From Bradyrhizobium sp. CCBAU 051011 (GTDB lineage: Bacteria > Pseudomonadota > Alphaproteobacteria > Rhizobiales > Xanthobacteraceae), in the NCBI RefSeq assembly GCF_009930815.1, contig NZ_CP022222.1:3452501-3516500 (forward strand): a stretch of 64,000 bases of DNA, read 5' to 3'. Position 1 is the stretch's first letter; every line of letters begins with the position of its first letter. Below, piece after piece: positions 36,878 to 44,854 of this stretch. The notes under the pieces are model-generated. The model had not been told where the DNA came from. It saw only the letters and a program-made list of their open reading frames with translations, and ran no database searches. Position numbers and translations under genes: made by a program.

Positions 36878-37193
36878 GACGACAGGGCGCGACGCCGCGT
36901 TGCGTCACGCACGCTCCTCGCAGATGGATTGAATGGAAGAACTGCCGGGAAGGGCGGCGTTCAGCTCACGACCAATTGCCGATCACCGATGGGCGGCGGC
37001 GGTCAGAACGTATCGATCTCAACTTCATGTCGCCTCCCTTGAAAAGCGCTGAACAAAAAGTGCGCGAACTCGCGCCCGGGGCGCAGCACATACACCAGCA
37101 AACGTCCTGCGGCAAGGCGGTTGCAGAATCTATTACTGACAACAAAAAGCCGGCGTTGCCGCCGGCTTTCGTCATCACTCACTTCGACCGCAA
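36878..37193. other. 316-bp region without a gene
   Basis: Between the hypothetical gene and the 3' end of rpoH. It contains the rpoH terminator near its right end. Otherwise I see nothing that I can name. Confidence 0.4.
37142..37169 (-). terminator. rpoH intrinsic terminator
   Basis: On the minus strand AAAGCCGGC-ggcaac-GCCGGCTTTTTG forms a 9-bp stem with a U-run, 25 bp after the rpoH stop. A classical factor-independent terminator. Confidence 0.85.
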
Positions 37194-38090
37194 TCAGTGC
37201 GCGGCTTCGAGCTCGGCTTCCTGCCGGGCAATCGTGCCCTTGACGGCCGACTGCACCTTCTCGAAAGCACGGACCTCGATCTGCCGCACGCGTTCGCGCG
37301 ACACGCCGAATTCGGCGGCGAGGTCTTCCAGCGTCATCGGCTCTTCCGCCAGGCGCCGCGCCTCGAAGATGCGGCGTTCGCGCGGGTTGAGCACGCCGAT
37401 GGCGCCGGTCAACGCCTTGCGGCGGTGATCGAACTCCTCGTGCTCGGCCATCACGGCTTCCTGGTTGGGCGAGTTGTCGACCAGCCAGTCCTGCCATTCG
37501 CCGGCTTCACCGTCGTCGCGGATCGGCGCGTTGAGCGACGCGTCGCCGCCGAGGCGGCGGTTCATGTCGACCACGTCCTGATCCGTCACGCCGAGGCGCT
37601 TGGCAATCAGCTTCACCTGGTCGGGGTGGAGATCACCCTCGTCCAGCGCGGAGATCTTGCTCTTCGCCTTGCGCAGGTTGAAGAACAGCTTCTTCTGGTT
37701 CGCCGTGGTTCCCATTTTCACGAGCGACCAGGAACGCAGGATGTACTCTTGAATAGAGGCCTTGATCCACCACATGGCGTAGGTGGCAAGACGGAAACCC
37801 TTCTCGGGCTCGAACCGCTTGACCGCCTGCATCAGGCCGACATTGCCTTCCGAAACGACTTCGGAGATCGGCAAGCCGTAGCCGCGATAGCCCATGGCGA
37901 TCTTGGCCACGAGCCGGAGATGGCTGGTGACAAGGTGATGTGCCGCGTCGCGATCGTCATGCTCGCGCCAACGCTTGGCGAGCATGTATTCCTGCTGGGG
38001 CTCCAGCATTGGGAATTTGCGGATCTCGGCGAGGTATCTAGAAAGACCGGATTCTCCATTGAGAACCGGCAACGTAGCTGTACGGGCCAT
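37194..38090 (-). CDS. rpoH: heat-shock sigma factor sigma-32
   Basis: A 298-residue alternative sigma factor. Region 2 reads GNVGLMQAVKRFEPEKGFRLATYAMWWIKASIQEYILRS. The RpoH-box segment VKMGTTANQKKLFFNLR between regions 2 and 3 is the diagnostic mark of sigma-32. Region 4.2 is EFGVSRERVRQIEVRAFEKVQ. It directs heat-shock promoters. Alphaproteobacteria often carry several rpoH genes; which copy this is cannot be told. It lies downstream of the rluD-type gene on the same strand, with a 214-bp gap. Confidence 0.95.
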   Translation of the reverse strand: MARTATLPVLNGESGLSRYLAEIRKFPMLEPQQEYMLAKRWREHDDRDAAHHLVTSHLRLVAKIAMGYRGYGLPISEVVSEGNVGLMQAVKRFEPEKGFRLATYAMWWIKASIQEYILRSWSLVKMGTTANQKKLFFNLRKAKSKISALDEGDLHPDQVKLIAKRLGVTDQDVVDMNRRLGGDASLNAPIRDDGEAGEWQDWLVDNSPNQEAVMAEHEEFDHRRKALTGAIGVLNPRERRIFEARRLAEEPMTLEDLAAEFGVSRERVRQIEVRAFEKVQSAVKGTIARQEAELEAAH

Positions 38091-38304
38091 TGAGCGCCCT
38101 CCAGTGGTTCAGGCCCCCGATAGCGGCGGGCCCGGCAGGTGATCGCTGTGTTAAAGCCAATCACGCTGCGATGTTCCGCGCTGGATATTCAGCGCAGGTG
38201 CAACATAGCGGAAAACGAACAAATAGGGAAGGAATGCTGACGTCACGTCCCCGTGTGTCAGCTATAACCTATTGTCATAACTAAGGTTTTCTGAAGAGGC
38301 TGCG

Positions 38305-39330
38305 TCATTGGGCCGCTTCCAGCGCCCGCTGCAGAACAAGCAGATCCTCCGGCAAGGCGGCCTCCCAATGCAGGAGTTCCCCGGTCCGGGGGTGCTCCAG
38401 GGCCAGCAGATAGGCGTGCAGGGCCTGCCGGCCCAGTGCATCGAGCGCCGTCCGGGCTTCGGTCGGGAGGTGGCCGGCCTTGGTCTTGAAGTGCGGGCCA
38501 TAGACGGCATCGCCCATCAGGGGGTGGCCGATATGGGCGAGGTGCACTCGGATCTGATGGGTTCGTCCGGTCTCGAGCTGGCAGGCGAGCAGCGAGGCGA
38601 CCGGCTTGCCGTCGCGCCCCTGATACGCCGCCTGCAATTCCCAATGCGTGACCGCCTCGCGTCCGCCCGGGCGCACCGCCATCTTCTCGCGAGCGTAAGG
38701 ATGCCGGTCGATCGGCGCGTCGACCGTGCCGCGTTGGCGATTGGGGACGCCCCAGATGAAGGCCATGTAGCCCCGCTGCATCGGACCGGTGCGGCCGTGA
38801 TCGGCGAATTGCGCGGTCAGAGATTGATGTGCCTGATCGTTCTTGGCGACCACCATCAGGCCGGTGGTGTCCTTGTCCAGCCGGTGCACGATGCCCGGCC
38901 GCCGCACGCCGCCGATGCCGGAAAGGCTGGCGCCGCAATGGGCGATCAGGGCGTTCACCAGCGTGCCGGTCTCGTGTCCCGCAGCGGGATGTACGACGAG
39001 GCCCTTCGGCTTGTCGATGACGATGATGTCGTCGTCCTCATAGACGATATCGAGCGCGATATCCTCGCCCAAAGGCTCCGGCGGCGCGGCTTCGGGAACG
39101 TCGATTGTGATCGTATCCCCGGCCGCGACATGATAAGCGGGGTCGCGGATGGGGGCGCCTTTGGCGGAAACGGAACCGGCCAGGATCAGCGCTTTCAGCC
39201 GCGAACGCGACAGTTCCGGGCGGAGCACCGCGAGCACGCGGTCGAGACGGGGCGATCCCTCGTCGCCGCCGACAGTGACCTCCAGCCTTTGACCGCCGTT
39301 AGAGCCTTGTTCCAAAGCAGAGTCTTGCAT
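38305..39330 (-). CDS. rluD: RluA/RluD-family 23S rRNA pseudouridine synthase
   Basis: A 341-residue enzyme. An N-terminal S4 RNA-binding domain (RLDRVLAVLRPELSRSRLKALILAGSV) is followed by the synthase domain with the catalytic Asp in GIVHRLDKDTTGLMVVAKN. RluD-type enzymes make pseudouridines 1911, 1915 and 1917 in helix 69 of 23S rRNA; RluC/RluA substrate choice cannot be excluded. The start codon overlaps by two bases the start codon of the divergent DUF6476 gene. Confidence 0.9.
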   Translation of the reverse strand: MQDSALEQGSNGGQRLEVTVGGDEGSPRLDRVLAVLRPELSRSRLKALILAGSVSAKGAPIRDPAYHVAAGDTITIDVPEAAPPEPLGEDIALDIVYEDDDIIVIDKPKGLVVHPAAGHETGTLVNALIAHCGASLSGIGGVRRPGIVHRLDKDTTGLMVVAKNDQAHQSLTAQFADHGRTGPMQRGYMAFIWGVPNRQRGTVDAPIDRHPYAREKMAVRPGGREAVTHWELQAAYQGRDGKPVASLLACQLETGRTHQIRVHLAHIGHPLMGDAVYGPHFKTKAGHLPTEARTALDALGRQALHAYLLALEHPRTGELLHWEAALPEDLLVLQRALEAAQ

Positions 39331-39667
39331 GACCGATACCGTTGCGCCCGAACCGACCCCCGAGCAGGCCGCGCTGATCGCGCGGGTGCGGCGGATGATG
39401 CTGATCGCGGGCCTGACCTCGGCGCTCGCGGTGGCCGTGGTCCTGATCGCCGTCGGGTACCGCCTTTACCGCGGCGAGGGAAGCCCCACCCCAGGCGCGA
39501 CTGATATCATCGAGACCCTGCCGAAGGGGGCCCGCATCGTTTCGACGGCGGTGGCCGGCGAGCGGCTGATGCTGACCCTGGATATCGGCGGGGTGACCGA
39601 AATCCGCACGTTTGACGCCAAGACGCTGAAACCGACCGGAAAGCTCAAATTCGTCAACGAGCCCTGA
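39329..39667 (+). CDS. DUF6476 small membrane protein
   Basis: A 112-residue protein: a polar N-terminus, one transmembrane helix (MMLIAGLTSALAVAVVLIAVGYRLY), then a small periplasmic domain (LPKGARIVSTAVAGERLMLTLDIGGVTEIRTFD). This matches DUF6476, a small alphaproteobacterial family of unknown function that I associate with the neighbourhood of rluD and rpoH. Its ATG and that of rluD share the palindrome CATG. Confidence 0.83.
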   Translation: MTDTVAPEPTPEQAALIARVRRMMLIAGLTSALAVAVVLIAVGYRLYRGEGSPTPGATDIIETLPKGARIVSTAVAGERLMLTLDIGGVTEIRTFDAKTLKPTGKLKFVNEP

Positions 39668-39798
39668 GGCCTGCGGGATCGGCCAAGAATGCCCGGGCCC
39701 GGCGCGCGGACACACGGCAACAGATTTACCCAACCGTGCAAAGGTCCGCAGAGTTGCCTTGCCCACCGCACATTTCGCGGTTATTCCCTCTGACACAC

Positions 39799-39873
39799 GC
39801 TCCCTTCGTCTAGCGGTTAGGACGCGGCCCTCTCAAGGCTGAAACAGGGGTTCGATTCCCCTAGGGAGCGCCA
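39799..39873 (+). tRNA. tRNA-Glu (anticodon CUC)
   Basis: A full cloverleaf: acceptor GCTCCCT / AGGGAGC, anticodon stem CGGCC/GGCTG around the loop CTCTCAA (anticodon CTC at its third to fifth bases), T arm AGGGG-TTCGATT-CCCCT, discriminator G and an encoded CCA (39871-39873). The anticodon reads GAG, glutamate. It lies exactly where the window changes character, so its 3' end is a candidate integration site. Confidence 0.95.
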
Positions 39874-40265
39874 GCAAACTCAGGCACTTAGGTAGCCATC
39901 AGCCGCGTTCGTTGATTAATGGTTGAATAAGGCGCTGGTGAACAGCGGCGAGCGCTTGCGGAATTTACTGCCGACATCAGCAGATTAGCCTCGGCGCGAT
40001 GCCTCACTGTCGCTGGCGTATTCGCGAAAAATTTCTTCGTCGCCCTTGGTATCCGGAAATATTCAAACCGCCGCTGACGTGCGCTGCTGTACGCGAGCGC
40101 CCTCGGATGTTCGCATTGACGATGCTCGTCGCTCAATCAACTCTTGTTCCTGTCGAGCTTTGTACGAATGGGAGGGCCACGTGAGATAAAATCGACGAGA
40201 GAAAACTGGCGGCCAACTGTCACAAAGTCAGTCTAGCCACTCCGAATGCCGCAGAACCGAGCACG
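39874..40265. other. 392-bp region after tRNA-Glu without a clear gene
   Basis: Lower in GC than the left half, with only short unconvincing frames (for example 39888-40136 on the minus strand). It could be the worn edge of an integrated element. No second copy of the tRNA 3' end was seen here. Confidence 0.4.
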
Positions 40266-40401
40266 ATGCCATTCGCCCAGCGGCTTACCTGCACGATTGA
40301 CGATGCGTGCGAAGTGACCGGCTTGGGACGCACGAAGCTGTACGAGTTGATGGGAGCTGGGCATATCGTCACGACAACGATCGGACGTCGGCGAGACGCC
40401 A
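40266..40401 (+). pseudogene. truncated excisionase-like / MerR-type HTH fragment
   Basis: Codons from ATG 40266 give LTCTIDDACEVTGLGRTKLYELMGAGHIVTTTIGRRR, a close fit to the small DNA-binding Xis/HTH_17 proteins of phages and islands (IDEACxxxGLGRTxLYELIxxGxI...GRRR). After GRRR the frame loses all similarity and runs on to 40562 into the TetR gene's 3' end, so the usual C-terminal half is missing. I treat it as a decayed gene beside the tRNA. Confidence 0.55.
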
Positions 40402-40487
40402 GTGAAAGGGGTTATCCAAGCGAGCGCAATTTCAACGATGGCTCGAGAGGGTGCGTCGGCGGGTCGGAGGCGGCGCCGATCGGCTCA

Positions 40488-41081
40488 TCAAGCAGTTCGA
40501 GAAGATTTCGCATGGCGTTTCACCAGATCATTCGAGACCGTGTCGATGATCTCATCGGATAGTGCGGGATCTGGCACCACGCGGGAGAGGACAACCGATC
40601 CGATCATCTCGGCGAGCGCCGTTATCGCCGCGCTCCGCTTCGCTTTTGCACTGCTTCCTGGCACGAGATTGGTTAAAAGCCCGATATAGTTGCTGACGAT
40701 GCTGCCGAAGCACTCCCGCAGCGCCGGATCGTCGTGACGTGCCGCGTCGGCAGCCATTGCTGCAAGGCCGCATCCCTGCCCCGGATCATCGCGGTGGTCG
40801 CGCGACACGTAATGACGCATGAGGGTCTCCAGCGGATCATCGCTCGCTGCAGTACGGCCCGCGATATCCTCGCTCATATCCTTGTTGGCCCGCTTGACCG
40901 CTTGAACGATGAGGTCGTCCTTTGACTTGAACTGCCGGTAGAAGCCTCCGGGAGTGAGCCCGGCAGCCCTCATCAAGTCGACAAGCCCGATACCGTCGAT
41001 CCCACGTTCCCGGAACAGCCTTGCGGCGGTCGCGATCACCCGCTCGCGATTCTGCTCGACCGTTTCCTTGCTGACCTTCAC
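40488..41081 (-). CDS. TetR/AcrR-family repressor
   Basis: A regulator of about 197 residues. The N-terminal HTH reads ARLFRERGIDGIGLVDLMRAAGLTPGGFYRQFKSKDDL, the TetR pattern. The ligand domain follows with YVSRDHRDDPGQGCGLAAMAAD, as in the LmrA/YxaF-like subgroup. I prefer the GTG at 41081, with GGAAGGAAAGG upstream; a GTG at 41114 is an alternative. It is divergent from the broken SDR gene, with two identical palindromes between them, so it likely represses both. Confidence 0.87.
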   Translation of the reverse strand: MKVSKETVEQNRERVIATAARLFRERGIDGIGLVDLMRAAGLTPGGFYRQFKSKDDLIVQAVKRANKDMSEDIAGRTAASDDPLETLMRHYVSRDHRDDPGQGCGLAAMAADAARHDDPALRECFGSIVSNYIGLLTNLVPGSSAKAKRSAAITALAEMIGSVVLSRVVPDPALSDEIIDTVSNDLVKRHAKSSRTA

Positions 41082-41168
41082 GAGCCCTTTCCTTCCGATG
41101 GCGGCGGCCGACACACAACGCCGGCGTGACCTCTTTCGACGGGCTCGGACCCGGCGTCCAGAAGGCCC

Positions 41169-41223
41169 TTGACAATGATTACGTACATAATCATAAATGG
41201 ACGATGATTACGATCATAATCAT
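41169..41223 (+). promoter_or_regulatory. promoter with two tandem TetR-type operators
   Basis: ATGATTA-cgtaca-TAATCAT (41175-41194) and ATGATTA-cgatca-TAATCAT (41204-41223) have identical perfect 7-bp arms and 6-bp spacers, 29 bp apart. A -35 TTGACA at 41169-41174 and a -10-like CATAAA at 41192-41197 with 17-bp spacing enclose the first site. A bound repressor there would block the rightward promoter. Confidence 0.72.
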
Positions 41224-41249
41224 TAGCGGCACTGACAAGGGAATTCGAG

Positions 41250-42082
41250 ATGGCACAGGCACAATCACGCACAGCGGAAGAAAAGGTCGCCCTGATCACG
41301 GGCGCTTCCGGAGGCATCGGGCTTGCGGCCGGACTTGCCCTGATCCGCGCGGGATATCGGGTGTTCGGCACCAGTCGTCAGGCCGCGCCCGACGAGGTGC
41401 GGCAGGGCATTCATATGCTCCGCTGCGATGTCACCGATGATCAGTCGGTCAAGCAACTGATCAAGGATGTCGTCGGGCTTGCAGGCCGGATCGACGTGCT
41501 CGTGAACAATGCCGGCCGCAGCTTGATCGGCGCCGCCGAGGAATCATCTCTCGATCAAGCCCGGAGCCTGTTCGACATCAATGTCTTCGGCATCCTTCGC
41601 ACCACCACTGAAGTGCTGCCCATCATGCGCAAGCAGGGCCGGGGCGGATCATCAACATCAGTTCGGTGGCAGGCTTCCTGCCCGGACCATATACAGCGCT
41701 CTAAAACGCCACCAAGCACGCCGTCGAAGGCTATTCCGAATCGCTCGATCACGAACTGCGAACATTCGGCATTCGTGTCTCACTGGTCGAGCCAGTCTTC
41801 ACCCGCACCGCGCTGGAAGAGAATGGCGCCAAGCCCGACCGGATCCTGAGCGTCTACGACAAGGGACGCGCGGCCATGAACGCGACTTGGCGCAACGGCA
41901 TCGCGGCCGGCGATCCCGTGGAAGCCGTGGCGGACAAGGTGGTGCAGGCTGCCACCGAAAAACAGCCGAGCATTCGGTACACGCCCGGAAAGGTGGCGGG
42001 CCGTCTCCGCCTGATGCGACGCTTTGTTCCTGAAAAGACTTTCGAGAAGAGCTTTCGCAAGCAGATGGGCGTGGCCGATTGA
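41250..42082 (+). pseudogene. broken short-chain dehydrogenase/reductase gene
   Basis: The first part (ALITGASGGIGLAAGLALI, then LVNNAGRSLIGAAEE) reads as a normal SDR up to about 41640. There, in the run CCGGGGCGG, one base is missing, and similarity continues in another frame (RIINISSVAGFLPGPYTAL...NATKHAVEGYSESLDHELR) to the stop at 42082. In that frame the catalytic tyrosine codon of YNATK is TAA (41702-41704). Two independent lesions, one on the active-site residue, mean the gene is dead unless both are sequencing errors. Its operators and regulator remain. Confidence 0.8.
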
Positions 42083-42142
42083 TCGCGCTACTCGAGCGAT
42101 CGCCAAGCAAGCAGACATGTCTCTTTCACCGAGGAGCGACCC

Positions 42143-42439
42143 ATGAGGTACTATTTGTGCAAGTACATTCCGCCGCGCGCTGATTTTCTCGCGACCATGA
42201 CCGCCGATGAGAAAGCATGGATGAAGCAGCACGGCGCGTTCCTGGATGACCTGCTCGAAAAGGGGCAGGTCGTCGCGCATGGCCCTGTCATGGACCCGAG
42301 TGGCGGTTATGGCGTGTCGCTCTATCAGATCGCCGATGACCAGGAGATAAAGGCGATCACCTCGGAAGACCCCATCGTGAAGAACGGCGCCGGTCACTAT
42401 GAGCATCACCCGATGCTTCATCTGAAGGCGCGTGGCTAA
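42143..42439 (+). CDS. YciI-family protein
   Basis: A 98-residue protein (MRYYLCKYIPPRADFLATMTADEKAWMKQHGAFLDDLLEKG..., VVAHGPVMDPSGGYGVSLYQ) of the YCII-related fold, with the conserved His and Asp of the family near HGPVMD. Members may be small hydrolases or lyases of chlorinated or aromatic ring metabolites, but most are uncharacterised. It lies 60 bp after the SDR pseudogene and 75 bp before another SDR. Confidence 0.86.
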   Translation: MRYYLCKYIPPRADFLATMTADEKAWMKQHGAFLDDLLEKGQVVAHGPVMDPSGGYGVSLYQIADDQEIKAITSEDPIVKNGAGHYEHHPMLHLKARG

Positions 42440-42514
42440 CCGTGCCGCTCCGACGACTTGACATCATCGATCCCCGGGCATCCCGATACTCGAAACTCAA
42501 TTAGGACAGCATCC

Positions 42515-43288
42515 ATGACGACCGCACTCGTTACCGGCGCCTCGAGCGGCATCGGCGCAGTTTACGCACGCCGCTTGGCCGCACGCGGCCACGATCTCGT
42601 GCTCGTCGCTCGCGCGACCGACAGGCTCAATACCCTCGCCACCGAACTGCGCAATGCGCATGGCATCGCGGTCGAAGTCATCACGGCCGATCTGATCGAC
42701 GTCTCTCAACTCGAACCGGTTCTCCGACGCCTCCGCTCCGATCCGTCTATCGACATCCTCGTCAACAATGCAGGCGCGGCGTTGATCGGTGATTTCGCGA
42801 CCGCCGATCCAGTCAAGATGGACGAGCTGCTACGGCTGAACGTGGTCGCGCCGACGTTGCTCGCGTCCGCCGTCGTCGGCCGCATGGTTGAACGCGGCAA
42901 CGGCGCGATCATCAATATCGCGTCGGTGCTGGCTCTGCTCCCCGAACATTCCCGGGGCATCTACTCAGCCACCAAGTCCTACCTGATGACGCTGTCGCAA
43001 GGCCTTGCCGCCGAAGTCGCGTCGAAGGGCGTCTATGTGCAGGCCGTGCTGCCTGCGGCCACGCGCACCGAGATTTACGAACGAGCTGGTGGCGACGCCA
43101 GCAAGGTGCCCAATGTCATGGAGGTTGAAGATCTCGTGGATGCGGCCTTGGTCGGCTTCGATCGCAAGGAATTGGTGACAATTCCGCCGGTGCCCGATGT
43201 GGCGGCGTGGGACGCCTTTGAGAAGGCGCGCGGCGTTTTGGCGGCAGGCTTCGGCAACTCCAAGCCCGCCGCGCGTTATCGCGCCTGA
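42515..43288 (+). CDS. short-chain dehydrogenase/reductase
   Basis: A 257-residue SDR. ALVTGASSGIGAVYARRLA binds the cofactor, NNAG is in ILVNNAGAALIG, the Ser is in INIASVLAL and YSATK is an intact YxxxK. An Arg after strand 2 (VLVARATDRL) suggests NADPH. I use the ATG at 42515; 19 upstream codons do not look like protein. It probably belongs to the same rightward unit as the YciI gene. Confidence 0.9.
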   Translation: MTTALVTGASSGIGAVYARRLAARGHDLVLVARATDRLNTLATELRNAHGIAVEVITADLIDVSQLEPVLRRLRSDPSIDILVNNAGAALIGDFATADPVKMDELLRLNVVAPTLLASAVVGRMVERGNGAIINIASVLALLPEHSRGIYSATKSYLMTLSQGLAAEVASKGVYVQAVLPAATRTEIYERAGGDASKVPNVMEVEDLVDAALVGFDRKELVTIPPVPDVAAWDAFEKARGVLAAGFGNSKPAARYRA

Positions 43289-43411
43289 CGGCGAAGTTGG
43301 TCGTCGTCGCTCGCTGATTGGCGCGAGCAAATCGGACATCTGAGCGATCAGAGTGGTCACCATTTCGGAGCGCGCCGCCGGTACTCGAGTGCTTCCCCCG
43401 CCACCACGGGC

Positions 43412-43445
43412 CGATTTTGTACGACAACCAACGATTTTGTACGAC
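43412..43445. repeat. 14-bp direct repeat pair
   Basis: CGATTTTGTACGAC occurs at 43412-43425 and again at 43432-43445, separated by aaccaa, in the 259-bp gap between the convergent SDR and ketoacyl-synthase genes. It could be a regulatory site or a scar of a mobile element. The sequence does not decide. Confidence 0.5.
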
Positions 43446-43547
43446 TTCTTGTGCTTGATGGTAGCTCCCCTATGTCCGCGTGATCGATCGGCCATCGCTT
43501 TCATCAGCCTGGACATGTTATTCGGCGTCGGAGCTATCGATTTTTTT

Positions 43548-44810
43548 TCATTGCCAACGTCGAAAGATGATGCTGGCGTTGACGCCTCCGAAGCCGAATC
43601 CATTCGAAATTGCATGCTCCATCGCCATCCGCCTGGGCTCGCGAGAGACGAGGTCGACGCCTTCGGCTGCCGCGTCGCCGTTTTCGAGATTGAGGGTGGG
43701 CGGTGCGACCTGGTCGCGTAATGCGAGGATCGTAAAGATCGCTTCCGCTCCCCCGGCTGCGCCAAGCAGATGACCGGTCGCCGATTTGGTGGCGCTGACG
43801 GCAATTTTACCGTCGCGGCCGAATACGGCTTTGATCGCTTCAAGTTCGGAAACGTCGCCAACCTGCGTCGAAGTGGAATGGGCGTTGAGATGCTGGATGT
43901 CACCGGGCTTGAGGTCGGCCTGCCTCAAGGCGCCTTCCATCGCGCGCCGCGCGCCGTCTCCGTCCTCCGGTCCTGAGGTGATGCGGTAGGCGTCAGCCGT
44001 CGTGCCATAGCCGGCGATTTCCGCGATCGGTTGGGCGCCGCGGCGGAGCGCATGTTCCAACTCTTCGATGACGAGGATACCGGCACCTTCACCCATGACG
44101 AAGCCGTCGCGGTCGCGGTCGAAGGGGCGGGACGCGCGCGCTGGCGTTTCGTTGAAGCCCGTTGAAAGGGCCCGGGCAGCGGCGAAGCCGCCGAGGCTAA
44201 CGAGATCGATGCAGGCTTCCGAGCCACCGCAAATCGCAACATCCGCTTCGCCGCCTCGAATGAGGCGTGCGGCATCGCCGATCGCCTGCACGCTCGCGGC
44301 GCAAGCTGTAACGGGCGTACCGATGGGACCCTTGAAGCCGTAGCGGATGGAAATATGACCGGCCGCGAGATTTGCGAGAAAGGACGGCACGGTGAAGGGT
44401 GAGAGGCGCCTGACCCCGCGCTGATCGGTGGTGCGAACCGCCTCGACAATTGCCGGAAAGCCTCCGATGCCCGATGCGATCACGGTCGCCGTGCGCTCGA
44501 GCGAGTGTGCGTCGGAAGGAGTCCATGCGGCTTGTGCAATGGCCTCGGCCGCGGCGACCAGTGCGAACAGGATGAAGCGATCCATCCTCCGCTGGTCCTT
44601 GGGAGCAACGACCAGATCGGGATCGAAGCCGCCATCCGGATCGTCGGCCTTTGTCGGCACGATTCCAGCGACCCGCGCGGGAAGGGCAGCCGCCCATTCG
44701 GGAAGGGCAGCCAGCCCTGAACGGGCCTCGAGCAGGCGGGACCATGCCAACTCACTGCCGCAACCCAGCGGTGATACCAGTCCCAACCCTGTAACGACGA
44801 CACGACGCAT
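43548..44810 (-). CDS. beta-ketoacyl-ACP synthase II-like (FabF-type) protein
   Basis: A 420-residue condensing enzyme. The active-site Cys170 is in PVTACAASVQAIGDA, the first His in LNAHSTSTQVGD and the second in KSATGHLLGAAGG, so the Cys-His-His triad is complete. The C-terminus NGFGFGGVNASIIF is standard. ATG 44810 has GGAAGG upstream; the TTG at 44828 overlaps that site. It is the third gene of a leftward TetR-iron-ADH-synthase operon and has no ACP or other fab genes nearby, so it is probably not the housekeeping FabF. Confidence 0.9.
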   Translation of the reverse strand: MRRVVVTGLGLVSPLGCGSELAWSRLLEARSGLAALPEWAAALPARVAGIVPTKADDPDGGFDPDLVVAPKDQRRMDRFILFALVAAAEAIAQAAWTPSDAHSLERTATVIASGIGGFPAIVEAVRTTDQRGVRRLSPFTVPSFLANLAAGHISIRYGFKGPIGTPVTACAASVQAIGDAARLIRGGEADVAICGGSEACIDLVSLGGFAAARALSTGFNETPARASRPFDRDRDGFVMGEGAGILVIEELEHALRRGAQPIAEIAGYGTTADAYRITSGPEDGDGARRAMEGALRQADLKPGDIQHLNAHSTSTQVGDVSELEAIKAVFGRDGKIAVSATKSATGHLLGAAGGAEAIFTILALRDQVAPPTLNLENGDAAAEGVDLVSREPRRMAMEHAISNGFGFGGVNASIIFRRWQ

Positions 44811-44854
44811 AATGAGATTACCTTCCAATCTTGATCCATCGTCGCTGATGGCGG

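Noticed and set aside
35567..37042. Plus-strand frame of 491 codons across the amidase and beyond
   Set aside because: It overlaps the amidase in another phase and then runs opposite the hypothetical gene; no domain, and composition typical of GC-driven open frames.
39888..40136. 82-codon minus-strand frame after tRNA-Glu
   Set aside because: No ribosome site or recognisable pattern, and composition is not protein-like.
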